NCBI RefSeq assembly: GCF_002797685.1
Contig: NZ_PGFH01000001.1
Coordinates: forward strand, 558,001-622,000
Source: Salinibacterium amurskyense
GTDB taxonomy: Bacteria; Actinomycetota; Actinomycetes; Actinomycetales; Microbacteriaceae
Length of the DNA stretch: 64,000 bases
Direction of reading: 5' to 3'
The position numbers were made by a program, and so were the translations under genes. The notes beneath the pieces were generated by a model that was not told the origin of the DNA, made no database searches, and saw only the letters and a list, made by a program, of their open reading frames with translations. Position 1 is the first letter of the stretch, and every line of letters starts with the position of its first letter. Of this stretch, positions 8,070 to 16,416 are shown piece by piece.

Positions 8070-8711
8070 ATGACCCGAATTGCTGCGCGCCGCCGTCGTT
8101 GGCCGTGGATTGTGCTCATTGTTGTTGTGGTGTTGCTCGTGCCGATCGCCATCATCGTCGTGCCGATCCTCACCCACGAGAGTTCGGGTCAGTCGAGCCA
8201 GCAGCTCGTCGACGGAGAATGGCCGCTCTCGGTCACCGCCGAAGGGGATGACGGTCGCACCCGCACGTTGACTCTCGCCGGAGAAAATGGCGAACCGATC
8301 GACACCGAGGCGCTCGTTCGTGGCGAACGGGTAGTCGTGACGGGAACCGGCTATGACGGAACTCAAGGCGTTTATGTTGCCGTGTGCGTCATCCCTGAGA
8401 CGTCGGCTGACAAGCCGGGGCCGTGCATCGGTGGCGTGCCGAGCCAGCAGCAAGAGAACGTGGCCGAGGGCACTGTGCAGTGGGCTCCCAGCAACTGGAT
8501 CAATGCCGACTGGGCTTGGCGACTCTTCGGCGCTCGCAGCTATGACGACACCGCTACGGGCACCTTCACCGCATATCTCGAACTGGGTGACCCGCTCGGC
8601 GAAGACGCCGATTGCATCACCAACGAGTGTGGCATCTTCACGCGCAACGACCACACGGCGCTCAATGACCGGGTTCAGGATGTCTACGTTCCGGTGCGGT
8701 TCACCGAATAA
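8070..8711 (+). CDS. Hypothetical membrane-anchored or secreted protein with Ig-like fold
   Basis: The 213-residue protein has an arginine-rich start (RIAARRRRWPW), one strong transmembrane segment at about residues 13-34, and an extracellular domain. That domain has the pattern VVTGTGYDGTQGVYVAVC, two Cys pairs (CVIP...GPC and DCITNEC) and a closing GIFTRNDHTALNDR, reminiscent of the neocarzinostatin/HtaA-like beta-sandwich found in actinobacterial cell-surface proteins. There is no LPXTG anchor. It is divergent from the crcB pair. The function is unknown, and the fold statement is inference from pattern. Confidence 0.65.
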   Translation: MTRIAARRRRWPWIVLIVVVVLLVPIAIIVVPILTHESSGQSSQQLVDGEWPLSVTAEGDDGRTRTLTLAGENGEPIDTEALVRGERVVVTGTGYDGTQGVYVAVCVIPETSADKPGPCIGGVPSQQQENVAEGTVQWAPSNWINADWAWRLFGARSYDDTATGTFTAYLELGDPLGEDADCITNECGIFTRNDHTALNDRVQDVYVPVRFTE

Positions 8712-8776
8712 AGCATCGCCGGATCGCCGGATCGCCCGCGCCCAGCAGTCGCGCTAGTGCTGAAACAGGCATTCGC

Positions 8777-8805
8777 TTGACATTGACGTAACGTCAACCT
8801 TTACC
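8777..8805 (+). promoter_or_regulatory. Promoter and MerR-type operator of the TipAS-domain regulator
   Basis: A consensus -35 TTGACA (8777-8782) is followed by the perfect palindrome TTGACGT-A-ACGTCAA (8783-8797) and a weak -10 near 8800-8805. A dyad between -35 and -10 is the standard architecture of MerR-activated promoters. The start codon is only about 9 bp past the -10, so the message is probably leaderless. Confidence 0.75.
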
Positions 8806-8813
8806 GTCGAGGT

Positions 8814-9599
8814 ATGGCCCACGACAGCACCGCACCCACCGAGCGTTCCATCAACGACGTCGCCCGCATCACGGGCACCACGTCGCGCACGCTGCGGCAC
8901 TACGACAACATTGGGCTCCTCAGCCCGAGCCGCATCGGGACCAACGGCTACCGCTATTACAACGCGGATGCCCTCGCCCGCCTTCAGCGCATTCTGCTGT
9001 TGCGCGAACTCGGGCTCGGCCTAGCGGCTATTGCCGAGATTCTCGCCGGTCAGCGCGATGACCTGAAAGCGCTGAGTGACCACGTGCGCCTGCTGGAAAG
9101 CGAGAAGCAGCGCATCGATCGCCTCATTGCGTCGGTGACCAGCACCATCCACAAGATTAAAGAAGGAGAGCCCCTCATGGCTGAAGAAATGTTTGACGGA
9201 TTCGACCACACCGCGCACAAAGACGAAGTGGAGCAGCGCTGGGGTTCCGACTCCTACGCGGCGAGCGACATCTGGTGGAAGGCGATGAGCGCCGCCGACC
9301 GCGCAACGTTCGTGGCGGCGCAGAAACAACTCGCGGCCGACTGGGCCACCGCTGCCCAGCGCGGTGATGACCCCGAAAGCGACGAGGCTCAGGCGCTCGC
9401 GCAGCGACAGTTCGACGGCCTCGTCGGAATCCCCGGCACCCCGAGCGAAGGCAAGGCGGGGCCGCCGCGCGAGTACTACCTCGGCCTGGCCGACATGTAT
9501 GTCGCCGACCCGCGCTTCGCTCGCAACTACGGCGGGCAGGCCGGCGCCGAGTTCGTACGCGCGGCCATGGTCGCGTTCGCGGCCAAGCGCTGGGGCTAA
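8814..9599 (+). CDS. MerR family regulator with TipAS drug-recognition domain
   Basis: The 261-residue protein has an N-terminal MerR winged helix (INDVARITGTTSRTLRHYDN, residues about 13-80), a dimerisation helix (DHVRLLESEKQRIDRLI), and a C-terminal all-helical TipAS-type domain (FDGFDHTAHKDEVEQRW through the YVADPRFARNYGG motif). TipA-like proteins bind antibiotics or other hydrophobic compounds and activate their own promoter. The dyad promoter directly upstream supports autoregulation. The likely role is a xenobiotic-responsive activator; the ligand is unknown. Near the stop codon the sequence GCxCTGGGGCTAAAGC is duplicated 27 bp downstream, an oddity of no clear consequence. Confidence 0.88.
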   Translation: MAHDSTAPTERSINDVARITGTTSRTLRHYDNIGLLSPSRIGTNGYRYYNADALARLQRILLLRELGLGLAAIAEILAGQRDDLKALSDHVRLLESEKQRIDRLIASVTSTIHKIKEGEPLMAEEMFDGFDHTAHKDEVEQRWGSDSYAASDIWWKAMSAADRATFVAAQKQLAADWATAAQRGDDPESDEAQALAQRQFDGLVGIPGTPSEGKAGPPREYYLGLADMYVADPRFARNYGGQAGAEFVRAAMVAFAAKRWG

Positions 9600-9665
9600 A
9601 GCGCGGGGCTCAAGCACTGGGGCTAAAGCTGGGGCCAGGGCGCTGGCATCACGGCGCCGAAGTTC

Positions 9666-9699
9666 ACGCGGCTGCGTTGCTCGTGCAGTGCAGCCGCGT
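9666..9699. terminator. Hairpin between convergent tipAL-like gene and yczE
   Basis: ACGCGGCTGC (9666-9675) and GCAGCCGCGT (9690-9699) form a perfect 10-bp stem with a 14-nt loop, followed by TTTCC. The short T run makes it a weak but plausible terminator for the plus-strand gene. Confidence 0.55.
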
Positions 9700-9711
9700 T
9701 TCCTAGCGTCG

Positions 9712-10362
9712 TTAGTTGACGGTGACGTCGGGGCTCGGCTCCGGCGTCACTACGGTGCCGGCCGTGATGGCGGCGGGCACCATGAGGCGCGGCATCGTGA
9801 AGTGCACGATGGGTCCGATGAGCAGCGCGAACGCCAGCGTGCCCCAGCCAAGGTTCCCGCCCAGAATCGCGCCGATCGTCAGCACGACGAGTTCGATGCT
9901 GCTGCGCACGATCCAAATCTTGCCGCCGTAGCGGTGGTGGATGCCCGTCATCAGGCCATCGCGTGGTCCGGGCCCAAAGCGTGCCCCGAGGTAGAGCCCG
10001 GTGGCGATTCCGAGTAACAGCAGGCCGGCGACGAAAACAAGAATGCGCAGGCCGAGCCCCTCAATCTCGGGCAAGATCCAGAGCCCTACTTGAGCGCTAG
10101 GCCCCACGAGGGCCACGTTGAACACGGTGCCGATTCCAGGCTTCTGCCGAATCGGGATCCACAGCAGCAGCACGATCAGGCCAACGATGTTGGTAACAAG
10201 GCCAAAGGGGAGGCCGGTGCTGAGCGAGACGCCCTGGCCGAGCACGTCCCACGGGGCCACACCAATCTCCGCGCGAATCATGAGCGCAATGGCAAAGCCG
10301 TAGAAGAACAGGCCGAAGCCGAGCTGCGCGATGCGTCGGGTCATGGTGAGGCGGGGAGTCAT
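9712..10362 (-). CDS. YczE/YitT-like integral membrane protein
   Basis: A 216-residue protein with five to six hydrophobic segments and the YczE pattern: LGFGLFFYGFAIALMIRAEIGVAPWDVLGQG, PFGLVTNIVGLIVL, and GLYLGARFGPGPRDGLMTG. The frame opens at a TTG (10374), but the ATG at 10362 is the better start with GGA upstream. It is divergent from a MocR-type regulator. A conserved pairing of MocR regulators with YczE-type membrane proteins is known in Firmicutes and Actinobacteria, so this is probably the regulator's target. The transported or sensed compound is not known. Confidence 0.8.
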   Translation of the reverse strand: MTPRLTMTRRIAQLGFGLFFYGFAIALMIRAEIGVAPWDVLGQGVSLSTGLPFGLVTNIVGLIVLLLWIPIRQKPGIGTVFNVALVGPSAQVGLWILPEIEGLGLRILVFVAGLLLLGIATGLYLGARFGPGPRDGLMTGIHHRYGGKIWIVRSSIELVVLTIGAILGGNLGWGTLAFALLIGPIVHFTMPRLMVPAAITAGTVVTPEPSPDVTVN

Positions 10363-10370
10363 AAAAGCAT

Positions 10371-10406
10371 CCAATTACGAAATTGGCCTCCTAACAAGAG
10401 GCCAAT
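10371..10406. promoter_or_regulatory. Two adjacent inverted repeats, candidate MocR operators
   Basis: CCAATT-ACGA-AATTGG (10371-10386) overlaps the longer perfect repeat ATTGGCCTC-CTAACAA-GAGGCCAAT (10382-10406). Both lie in the roughly 61-bp gap between yczE and the MocR gene, where an autoregulatory, divergently acting regulator would bind. A related GGTGGCCT follows close to the MocR start. Confidence 0.7.
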
Positions 10407-10423
10407 CGGGCTATGGTGGCCTG

Positions 10424-11845
10424 ATGAATAGCCTTTCGGCCCGCGCATTGGTCGTCATGATGGGTGAGTGGCGGGCTGCAGGATCCAATGCGGCGTATCT
10501 AGCCGTCTCCGACCGCATCCGCCTTCTCATCATGGATGGCCGCATCCTGACCTCGACGCGCCTGCCGGCCGAACGTGAGTTGGCGCTCGCTCTCGGCATC
10601 AGTCGCACCACGGTATCGGCGGCCTACTCGGCGCTGCGCGAAGGCGGCTATGTGGAGAGCACCCGCGGTTCGGGCAGCGTTGCCCAGTTGCCGCATCGAG
10701 CGAGTCTGATTCCTGATCCCGCTGCCCCGCAAATGCTCGACTTCAGTAAGTCAACAATCGCGGCCGCCCCCGAAGTTATTGAAGCCTCTCGCCGAGCAGC
10801 CGAACAGCTGCCGGCCTATCTGGGGGAATCGGGCTTCGATCCCGTGGGTATCCCCGTGCTGCGTGAGGCCATCGCTCAGCGTTACGCCGACCGCGGTCTG
10901 CCCACGAGCCCCGACCAGATCATGGTGACGCTCGGCGCTCAGCACGCCATCGCGCTCATCTCGCGCACGCTCATGTCGCGCGGAGACCGTGCCCTCATGG
11001 AAAACCCGAGTTACCCGCACGCGCTCGATGCGCTCCGGGCGGCCGGGGCTCGCCTCGTGCCGGTCGGGGTCTCGACCGAGACTGGCTGGGATGCCATTGC
11101 CGTGGAGCAGGCTATCCAGCGCACGAGCCCCTCGCTCGCCTATCTCATGCCCGACTTTCACAATCCGACGGGCCAATCGATGCCCGACGAGCTGCGTGCA
11201 AAGGTGCTGTCGCTCGCGGCTCGCCAGGGCACCGCTGTGATCGCTGACGAGACGATGGCCGAACTGGATCTCGATGGCACCGGCAGTCGGCTGCCCTTCG
11301 CCGCGCACGGCAACGCCATCTCCGTGGGTTCAGTTGGTAAAACGGTCTGGGGTGGTCTGCGCACCGGTTGGATCCGCGCCGATCACGCCACTATCCGCCA
11401 ACTCGTGCGTGCTCGCTCCGCCGGTGACCTCGGAACCCCGCTGCTCGAACAGCTCGTCGTCACCAACATTCTCGAGACTTTCCCCTCGATTCTGGATGCT
11501 CGGCGCACGTCTCTGCGGGCCGGCCGCGAGCACCTCTCCTCCCTCCTCGCCGAGCAACTGCCGTCGTGGCAAGTGCCGCACACTCCGGGCGGAATGACCG
11601 CGTGGATCGGCCTCGGCCAACCCGTGAGCTCGCAGCTCGTACTCGCCGCCCGCAACGAAGGCCTCGTCATTGCGGCAGGACCGCGCTTCGGGATGGATGG
11701 CGCGTTCGAACGCTTCCTGCGTATTCCGTTCAGTGTGGGCTCTGCCGAATTGGAACAGGGCGTCTCGGCGCTCGCCGCAGCCTGGTCGACCGTGATGCGG
11801 CATCCGTTCTCACCGGCCAGCAGTGAGTTCGCGAACGTGGTCTAA
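10424..11845 (+). CDS. MocR-type GntR/aminotransferase transcriptional regulator (YczR-like)
   Basis: The 473-residue protein joins a GntR winged helix (residues about 20-90, with RLPAERELALALGISRTTVS) through a linker to a fold-type I aminotransferase domain. The PLP lysine is in SVGSVGKTVWGG and the Asn/Pro motif in MPDFHNPTGQ. MocR regulators use PLP or PLP-amino acid adducts as signals rather than for catalysis. The ATG at 10424 is chosen; the frame is open 31 codons further upstream, but that would run across the operator. Its neighbour yczE and the intergenic repeats suggest the YczR-YczE pair. Confidence 0.87.
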   Translation: MNSLSARALVVMMGEWRAAGSNAAYLAVSDRIRLLIMDGRILTSTRLPAERELALALGISRTTVSAAYSALREGGYVESTRGSGSVAQLPHRASLIPDPAAPQMLDFSKSTIAAAPEVIEASRRAAEQLPAYLGESGFDPVGIPVLREAIAQRYADRGLPTSPDQIMVTLGAQHAIALISRTLMSRGDRALMENPSYPHALDALRAAGARLVPVGVSTETGWDAIAVEQAIQRTSPSLAYLMPDFHNPTGQSMPDELRAKVLSLAARQGTAVIADETMAELDLDGTGSRLPFAAHGNAISVGSVGKTVWGGLRTGWIRADHATIRQLVRARSAGDLGTPLLEQLVVTNILETFPSILDARRTSLRAGREHLSSLLAEQLPSWQVPHTPGGMTAWIGLGQPVSSQLVLAARNEGLVIAAGPRFGMDGAFERFLRIPFSVGSAELEQGVSALAAAWSTVMRHPFSPASSEFANVV

Positions 11846-11912
11846 CGCTCAGCGCGCGTTACGGGGCGATAGTTCGCGAGCGACGGCATCGGCAGGATTA
11901 ACGCAGATGTAA

Positions 11913-11922
11913 TCTCGCGAGA
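11913..11922. promoter_or_regulatory. TCTCGCGAGA palindrome upstream of the RND permease
   Basis: A perfect 10-bp palindrome about 93 bp upstream of the RND start, in a 169-bp gap that otherwise holds no gene. It may be an operator; no regulator gene is adjacent apart from the upstream MocR, whose own sites look different. Confidence 0.3.
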
Positions 11923-12014
11923 GTACGCGGAATGCTGAGGGTGCTGAGAGAATTGATCTAACCAAGAAGTGGTTTTGCGACCGCGCCCGCGTTTAACAGC
12001 AACGAAAGTTCCCC

Positions 12015-15000
12015 GTGCATCTGCTCTCCGTTTTCTCTTTGCGCAACCGAGCCCTCATCGCGCTTGTCACCATCGTCATCGGAATTTTCGGTGGCGTGGC
12101 GCTCACGTCGCTCAAGCAAGAGCTCATTCCGTCACTGTCGTTGCCGCAGATTTTCATCGTCTCGACCTACCCGGGTGCATCGCCCGAGGTCGTCGATAAG
12201 GACCTCGCGGGGCCGCTCGAAGCAGCCATCCAGGGCGTTGAAGGGCTCGAGTCCACTACCGCAACGTCGAACTCGAACTTCGCCAACATCTCGGCATCAT
12301 TCGAGTACGGCACCAACATCGCTACCGCCGAGCAGAAGATTCAGCTCGCTATCAACCGCATCTCGGGCCAGCTCCCTGACTCGGCAGATACTCAAGTCTT
12401 CACCTTCAACTTCACCGACCTCCCGGTTGTGCAGATCGCCGTCTCGAGCGACCTCGACCCGCTCGAACTTTCGAACAAGCTCGAAGCTTCCACTCTGGTT
12501 GAGCTCAATAAGTTGGAGGGCGTCAGCGATGCGAGCCTGCTCGGAACCGCCACGCAGCGACTGGTCATCACTCCCGACCAAGACGAACTCTTCATCAATG
12601 GTCTGAGCAACCAAGACATTCTGTCGGCGCTCGATGACAACGGTGTGCTGCTGCCCGCCGGTGAAATTACCGAAGATGGTCAGACGCTCACGGTGCAGGC
12701 TGGCCAGCGCATCACGACGGCCGATGGAATCGCGGAACTGCCCCTGCTGGGCGGCTCGAACACCGATGTCGTCACGATCTCTGACGTGGCCACCGTCGAG
12801 GTCATCGACGATCCCGCGACGGGCATTTCGCGCGTCAACGGCGAACCCGCACTGACGATCGCGATCACCAAGAGCCCTGCCGGCAACACGGTTTCCGTCT
12901 CCGAAGCCGTTCTCGAAGCAATCCCCGAGCTCGAAAGCGCGCTCGGCAGCAACACCCAGTTCACCGTCGTCTTCGACCAGGCTCCCTTCATTCAGGAGTC
13001 CATCGATAGCCTCACGACCGAAGGTCTGCTTGGCCTCGTCTTCGCCGTGATCGTGATTCTGGTGTTCCTGCTGTCGATTCGTTCGACGCTGGTCACCGCG
13101 ATCTCGATCCCGGCATCCGTACTCATCACCTTCATTGGTATGCAGGTCTCGGGTTACACGCTCAACATCATCACCCTCGGAGCGCTCACGATCTCGATTG
13201 GTCGAGTGGTGGATGACTCGATCGTGGTTATTGAGAACATCAAGCGTCATGTCTCCATGGGGGAACCGAAGCTGCAGGCGATCCAGACTGCGGTGAAGGA
13301 AGTTGCGGGAGCCATCACGGCATCCACGGTGACGACCATCGCGGTGTTCTTGCCGCTCGCCCTCGTCGGCGACATCACGGGAGAGCTGTTCCGCCCGTTC
13401 GCGCTGACGACCGCCATCGCGCTTGCCGCGTCGCTGTTTGTGTCCCTGACGATCGTGCCGGTATTGGCGTACTGGTTCCTCGGCAACAAGGTCGCACCGC
13501 GTCACACGGAGGCTGCCGTCGAGCACGCTCACGCTGCCGGCCTCCCGCAGGAAGAGAAGACCAACGCTCTGCAGCGCGGCTACCTGCCCGTGATCAAGTG
13601 GACGCTCAAGCGCCCTCTGGCCACGCTGCTCGCTGCCGTTCTGCTGCTCGGCGGCACCGTGGCGCTTGTCCCGTTCATGAAGACGAACTTCATCGGCGAC
13701 AGCGGCCAGAACACGTTGACGGTCAACCAAAGCTTGCCTCTCGGCGCCAGCTTGGAAGCTCGTGACGAGGCCGCCATGAAGGTTGAAGAGGTTCTGATGA
13801 ATCTCGACGGCATCGAAACTGTGCAGCTCTCCATCGGATCCAGCGGTGGCTCATTGAGGGCCGCATTCTCCGGCAGCGGAGCCAATGCGTTCTCGCTCAC
13901 GACCGATCCCGATCTCGATCAGACCCAGTTGCAAGAAGATGTGCGCGACGCTGTCGCTGACATCGAGGATGCGGGCGAGATCACCCTTGCCGCAGCGTCA
14001 AGTGGCTTCGCGTCGAGCGACATCGAGATCAACATCACGGCCACGAGCGATTCCGAACTGCGCGAAGCGTCGGATGCTCTGCTGGAGCAGGTGCGTGACC
14101 TCGACGTCGTAGCCGAAGCCACCAGCAACCTCTCGGAACAGCAGCCCTTTATCTCGATCGTGGTTGACCGCGACAAGGCCGCCAAGCTCGGTCTCAGCGA
14201 AATCGCGGTGGGCGGAATCGTCACGGGCGCAATGAACCCGAACGCGGTCGGTAGCGCCGTTATCAACGAAACTACGCTCTCGATTTACATCCTCAATGAC
14301 CTCGCCCCCACCACGATCGAGGAGTTGAAAGACTTCAAGATCCCCGGCGCCACGGGACTCGTTCCGCTGACGGACGTGGCCGCTGTCTCGGTGGAAGATG
14401 GCCCCGCGAGCATCACCTCGGTCAAGGGTGTGCGAAGCGCCACTCTGAGTGTGACGCCGGGTAGCGATGACGTGGGTACGGCATCCGCTCTGGTTGCTGC
14501 TGCTGTGGACGAAGCAGAATTGCCTGCTGGAGCCTCAGCCGAACTCGGTGGTGTTGCCACTGAACAGACCGATGCATTCCAGCAACTCGGACTTGCCCTG
14601 CTTGTCGCAATTTTGATCGTGTACGTCGTCATGGTCGCGACCTTCAAGAGCCTGCGCCAGCCGTTGCTCTTGCTCGTTTCGGTGCCGTTCGCGGCCACGG
14701 GAGCGATTGCGCTTCAGGTGATCTCCGGCATCCCGCTCGGTGTTGCTTCGCTCATCGGTGTGCTCATGCTCATCGGTATCGTCGTGACAAACGCGATCGT
14801 GCTTGTCGACCTCATCAACCAGTACCGGGTCAGGGGCATGCGTGCGCACGACGCCATCATCGAGGGTGCGTCACGTCGACTCCGCCCGATTCTGATGACG
14901 GCCGCCGCCACGATCTTCGCGCTTCTTCCGCTCGGCATCGGTGTCACCGGTCAGGGCGGCTTCATTTCGCAGCCGCTCGCCATCATCGTGATCGGCGGAC

Positions 15001-15170
15001 TCCTCTCCTCAACCGTTCTGACGCTCGTGGTTCTTCCGGTTCTTTACTACGTCGTTGAAGGCGCCAAGGAGCGCCGCGAAGACCGCAAGGCTTCCGGCAC
15101 CGATCGCAAGAGTCGGCGAGCCGCCAAGAAGGCCGGTCGCGAGACTCCGGTAGTCGCTCCGGCCGAGTAG
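12015..15170 (+). CDS. RND-family efflux permease (HAE1/AcrB-like)
   Basis: The 1051-residue inner-membrane protein has two homologous halves. TM1 lies at residues about 12-31, then a large porter domain with YPGASPEVVDKDLAGPLE, then TM2-6. The conserved TM4 aspartates are in SIGRVVDDSIVVIENIKRH near residue 396. The second half has TM7 near 530 and TM8-12 from about 855 to 1010. Such permeases are proton-drug or lipid antiporters; in a monoderm there is no outer-membrane channel, and no membrane fusion protein is encoded nearby. The GTG start at 12015 follows a modest ACGAAAG. The C-terminal tail is basic (Lys/Arg/Ala-rich). Confidence 0.88.
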   Translation: MHLLSVFSLRNRALIALVTIVIGIFGGVALTSLKQELIPSLSLPQIFIVSTYPGASPEVVDKDLAGPLEAAIQGVEGLESTTATSNSNFANISASFEYGTNIATAEQKIQLAINRISGQLPDSADTQVFTFNFTDLPVVQIAVSSDLDPLELSNKLEASTLVELNKLEGVSDASLLGTATQRLVITPDQDELFINGLSNQDILSALDDNGVLLPAGEITEDGQTLTVQAGQRITTADGIAELPLLGGSNTDVVTISDVATVEVIDDPATGISRVNGEPALTIAITKSPAGNTVSVSEAVLEAIPELESALGSNTQFTVVFDQAPFIQESIDSLTTEGLLGLVFAVIVILVFLLSIRSTLVTAISIPASVLITFIGMQVSGYTLNIITLGALTISIGRVVDDSIVVIENIKRHVSMGEPKLQAIQTAVKEVAGAITASTVTTIAVFLPLALVGDITGELFRPFALTTAIALAASLFVSLTIVPVLAYWFLGNKVAPRHTEAAVEHAHAAGLPQEEKTNALQRGYLPVIKWTLKRPLATLLAAVLLLGGTVALVPFMKTNFIGDSGQNTLTVNQSLPLGASLEARDEAAMKVEEVLMNLDGIETVQLSIGSSGGSLRAAFSGSGANAFSLTTDPDLDQTQLQEDVRDAVADIEDAGEITLAAASSGFASSDIEINITATSDSELREASDALLEQVRDLDVVAEATSNLSEQQPFISIVVDRDKAAKLGLSEIAVGGIVTGAMNPNAVGSAVINETTLSIYILNDLAPTTIEELKDFKIPGATGLVPLTDVAAVSVEDGPASITSVKGVRSATLSVTPGSDDVGTASALVAAAVDEAELPAGASAELGGVATEQTDAFQQLGLALLVAILIVYVVMVATFKSLRQPLLLLVSVPFAATGAIALQVISGIPLGVASLIGVLMLIGIVVTNAIVLVDLINQYRVRGMRAHDAIIEGASRRLRPILMTAAATIFALLPLGIGVTGQGGFISQPLAIIVIGGLLSSTVLTLVVLPVLYYVVEGAKERREDRKASGTDRKSRRAAKKAGRETPVVAPAE

Positions 15171-15214
15171 CTGACTGCCGCGCTAACGAGCAGTCGCGCA
15201 TCCTCATCGTTCGA

Positions 15215-15259
15215 CTCCATTTCCCTCAGATGCCTTAAGCTGTTCTGGGGGAAATGGAG
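15215..15259 (+). promoter_or_regulatory. Strong hairpin covering the ribosome binding site (or RND terminator)
   Basis: CTCCATTTCCC (15215-15225) and GGGAAATGGAG (15249-15259) are perfect 11-bp complements, with an inner CAGA/TCTG extension. The 3' arm contains GGAG (15256-15259), the best ribosome binding site for the ATG at 15268. The stem would hide it. The hairpin is followed by ATTATTTC, so it could instead, or also, terminate transcription from the RND gene. Confidence 0.7.
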
Positions 15260-15267
15260 ATTATTTC

Positions 15268-16416
15268 ATGAACAATGCTGGGGGAAACAGCGCGCTGGGA
15301 CAACGAATTCCAGTGCCAGCGGTGCGCGCCGAGACGTTCGGCTGGGCGCAGAAACTGTGGGCATCGAGTCCCGCTGTCTGGCCGAAGACGCCCCCGAAGG
15401 TGGCGCCCTTGACTCTCGCAACCCACCTACTTTTCGCACTGTTTCTCATTGCGGCGCTGGTCGGTGCCACCGTCTACTTTCTTGAGTACTTGGCGACGAG
15501 TGCAACCGAGATGAATCGTCAACTCATCGTCGGCGTTATTGCCGCCGAACTCGTGATCGCTGTCGTCGCGGTGACGCTCGCCCGGTTCAACCTCGCTGTG
15601 GGAGCCGCACGTTTCTTCTTCCTCTTCTTTGTTGTCTCGGCAGCATTGGCAGTACTCGGTACAGTGCTCGCCATCGTGTTTGATCAGGAACTGGCGTTTG
15701 CCTATTCGACGATTCCGCAGCTCGCCAACGTGCCGTCTCTTGCCGTCGCTGCGGTGTTCGTTGCCCTCTCCATCGTGGTCTGGGTCAAAATAACCACTCA
15801 GGTCAGCAGCTTCGCGCACTGGCGCTCGAACGTGCTTACCGCGATGCGAACCGTTTTTCCGAACGGTCAGCGCGAGCGTCACTTTGCCGGGGAGCCCGTC
15901 ATGATTGACGAGAACTCGGGGGAACTCGAGCGCCGACTCGCTGTCGCCGAGCGGTTGACGGCTCCACTGCTCGAGCAGCTCATCCGTATGCCGGGGGTCT
16001 CGATCGTTCAGGGCCTTGAAGTTCCGGGGTCGCGAACGGCCCACGTCGGGCACGCGGTTGTCGCGGGCAACCAGATCGCGTTCATCGATTCCTTGCTCTG
16101 GGCGCCGGGCGACTATGTTCTGGATGCCTGGGGCCGCGTAGTGCGCGATGGCAAGATCGACGAACACATCAACGTCACCACCGCGATCGCTGCGCAGCGT
16201 CTGGCTGCCGATCGACCTCAGTTGGTGACCAAGTCGTGGGCTGTCGTGCATCGACTGGCGGATGCTCCGCTCACGATCGCCAGTGACCCGAACAATGCGG
16301 TGCGGCTCGTGATTCCAGAGGAGTTGCTCCGGGAGGTCGGTGACTGGCTTGCGCCCGTAGGGGAGCAGCTCGATGTCTTCGCGCTGCAGTTCGCAGTGAA
16401 TTCTCGCCTCAAGTAG
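15268..16416 (+). CDS. Membrane protein with degenerate NERD-like domain
   Basis: A 382-residue protein: a short N-terminal soluble part, four hydrophobic helices between residues about 50 and 175, then a cytosolic C-terminal domain. The segment around residues 245-305 (IRMPGVSIVQGLEVPGS, AHVGHAVVAGNQIAFIDSLLW, GRVVRDGKID) follows the pattern of NERD nuclease-related domains, but the place of the usual catalytic Lys in the ID-S/A-K motif is Leu. This suggests a non-catalytic relative. The gene stands alone between the RND permease and the helicase, behind the hairpin at 15215-15259. Function unknown; the NERD link is a pattern-based inference. Confidence 0.6.
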   Translation: MNNAGGNSALGQRIPVPAVRAETFGWAQKLWASSPAVWPKTPPKVAPLTLATHLLFALFLIAALVGATVYFLEYLATSATEMNRQLIVGVIAAELVIAVVAVTLARFNLAVGAARFFFLFFVVSAALAVLGTVLAIVFDQELAFAYSTIPQLANVPSLAVAAVFVALSIVVWVKITTQVSSFAHWRSNVLTAMRTVFPNGQRERHFAGEPVMIDENSGELERRLAVAERLTAPLLEQLIRMPGVSIVQGLEVPGSRTAHVGHAVVAGNQIAFIDSLLWAPGDYVLDAWGRVVRDGKIDEHINVTTAIAAQRLAADRPQLVTKSWAVVHRLADAPLTIASDPNNAVRLVIPEELLREVGDWLAPVGEQLDVFALQFAVNSRLK

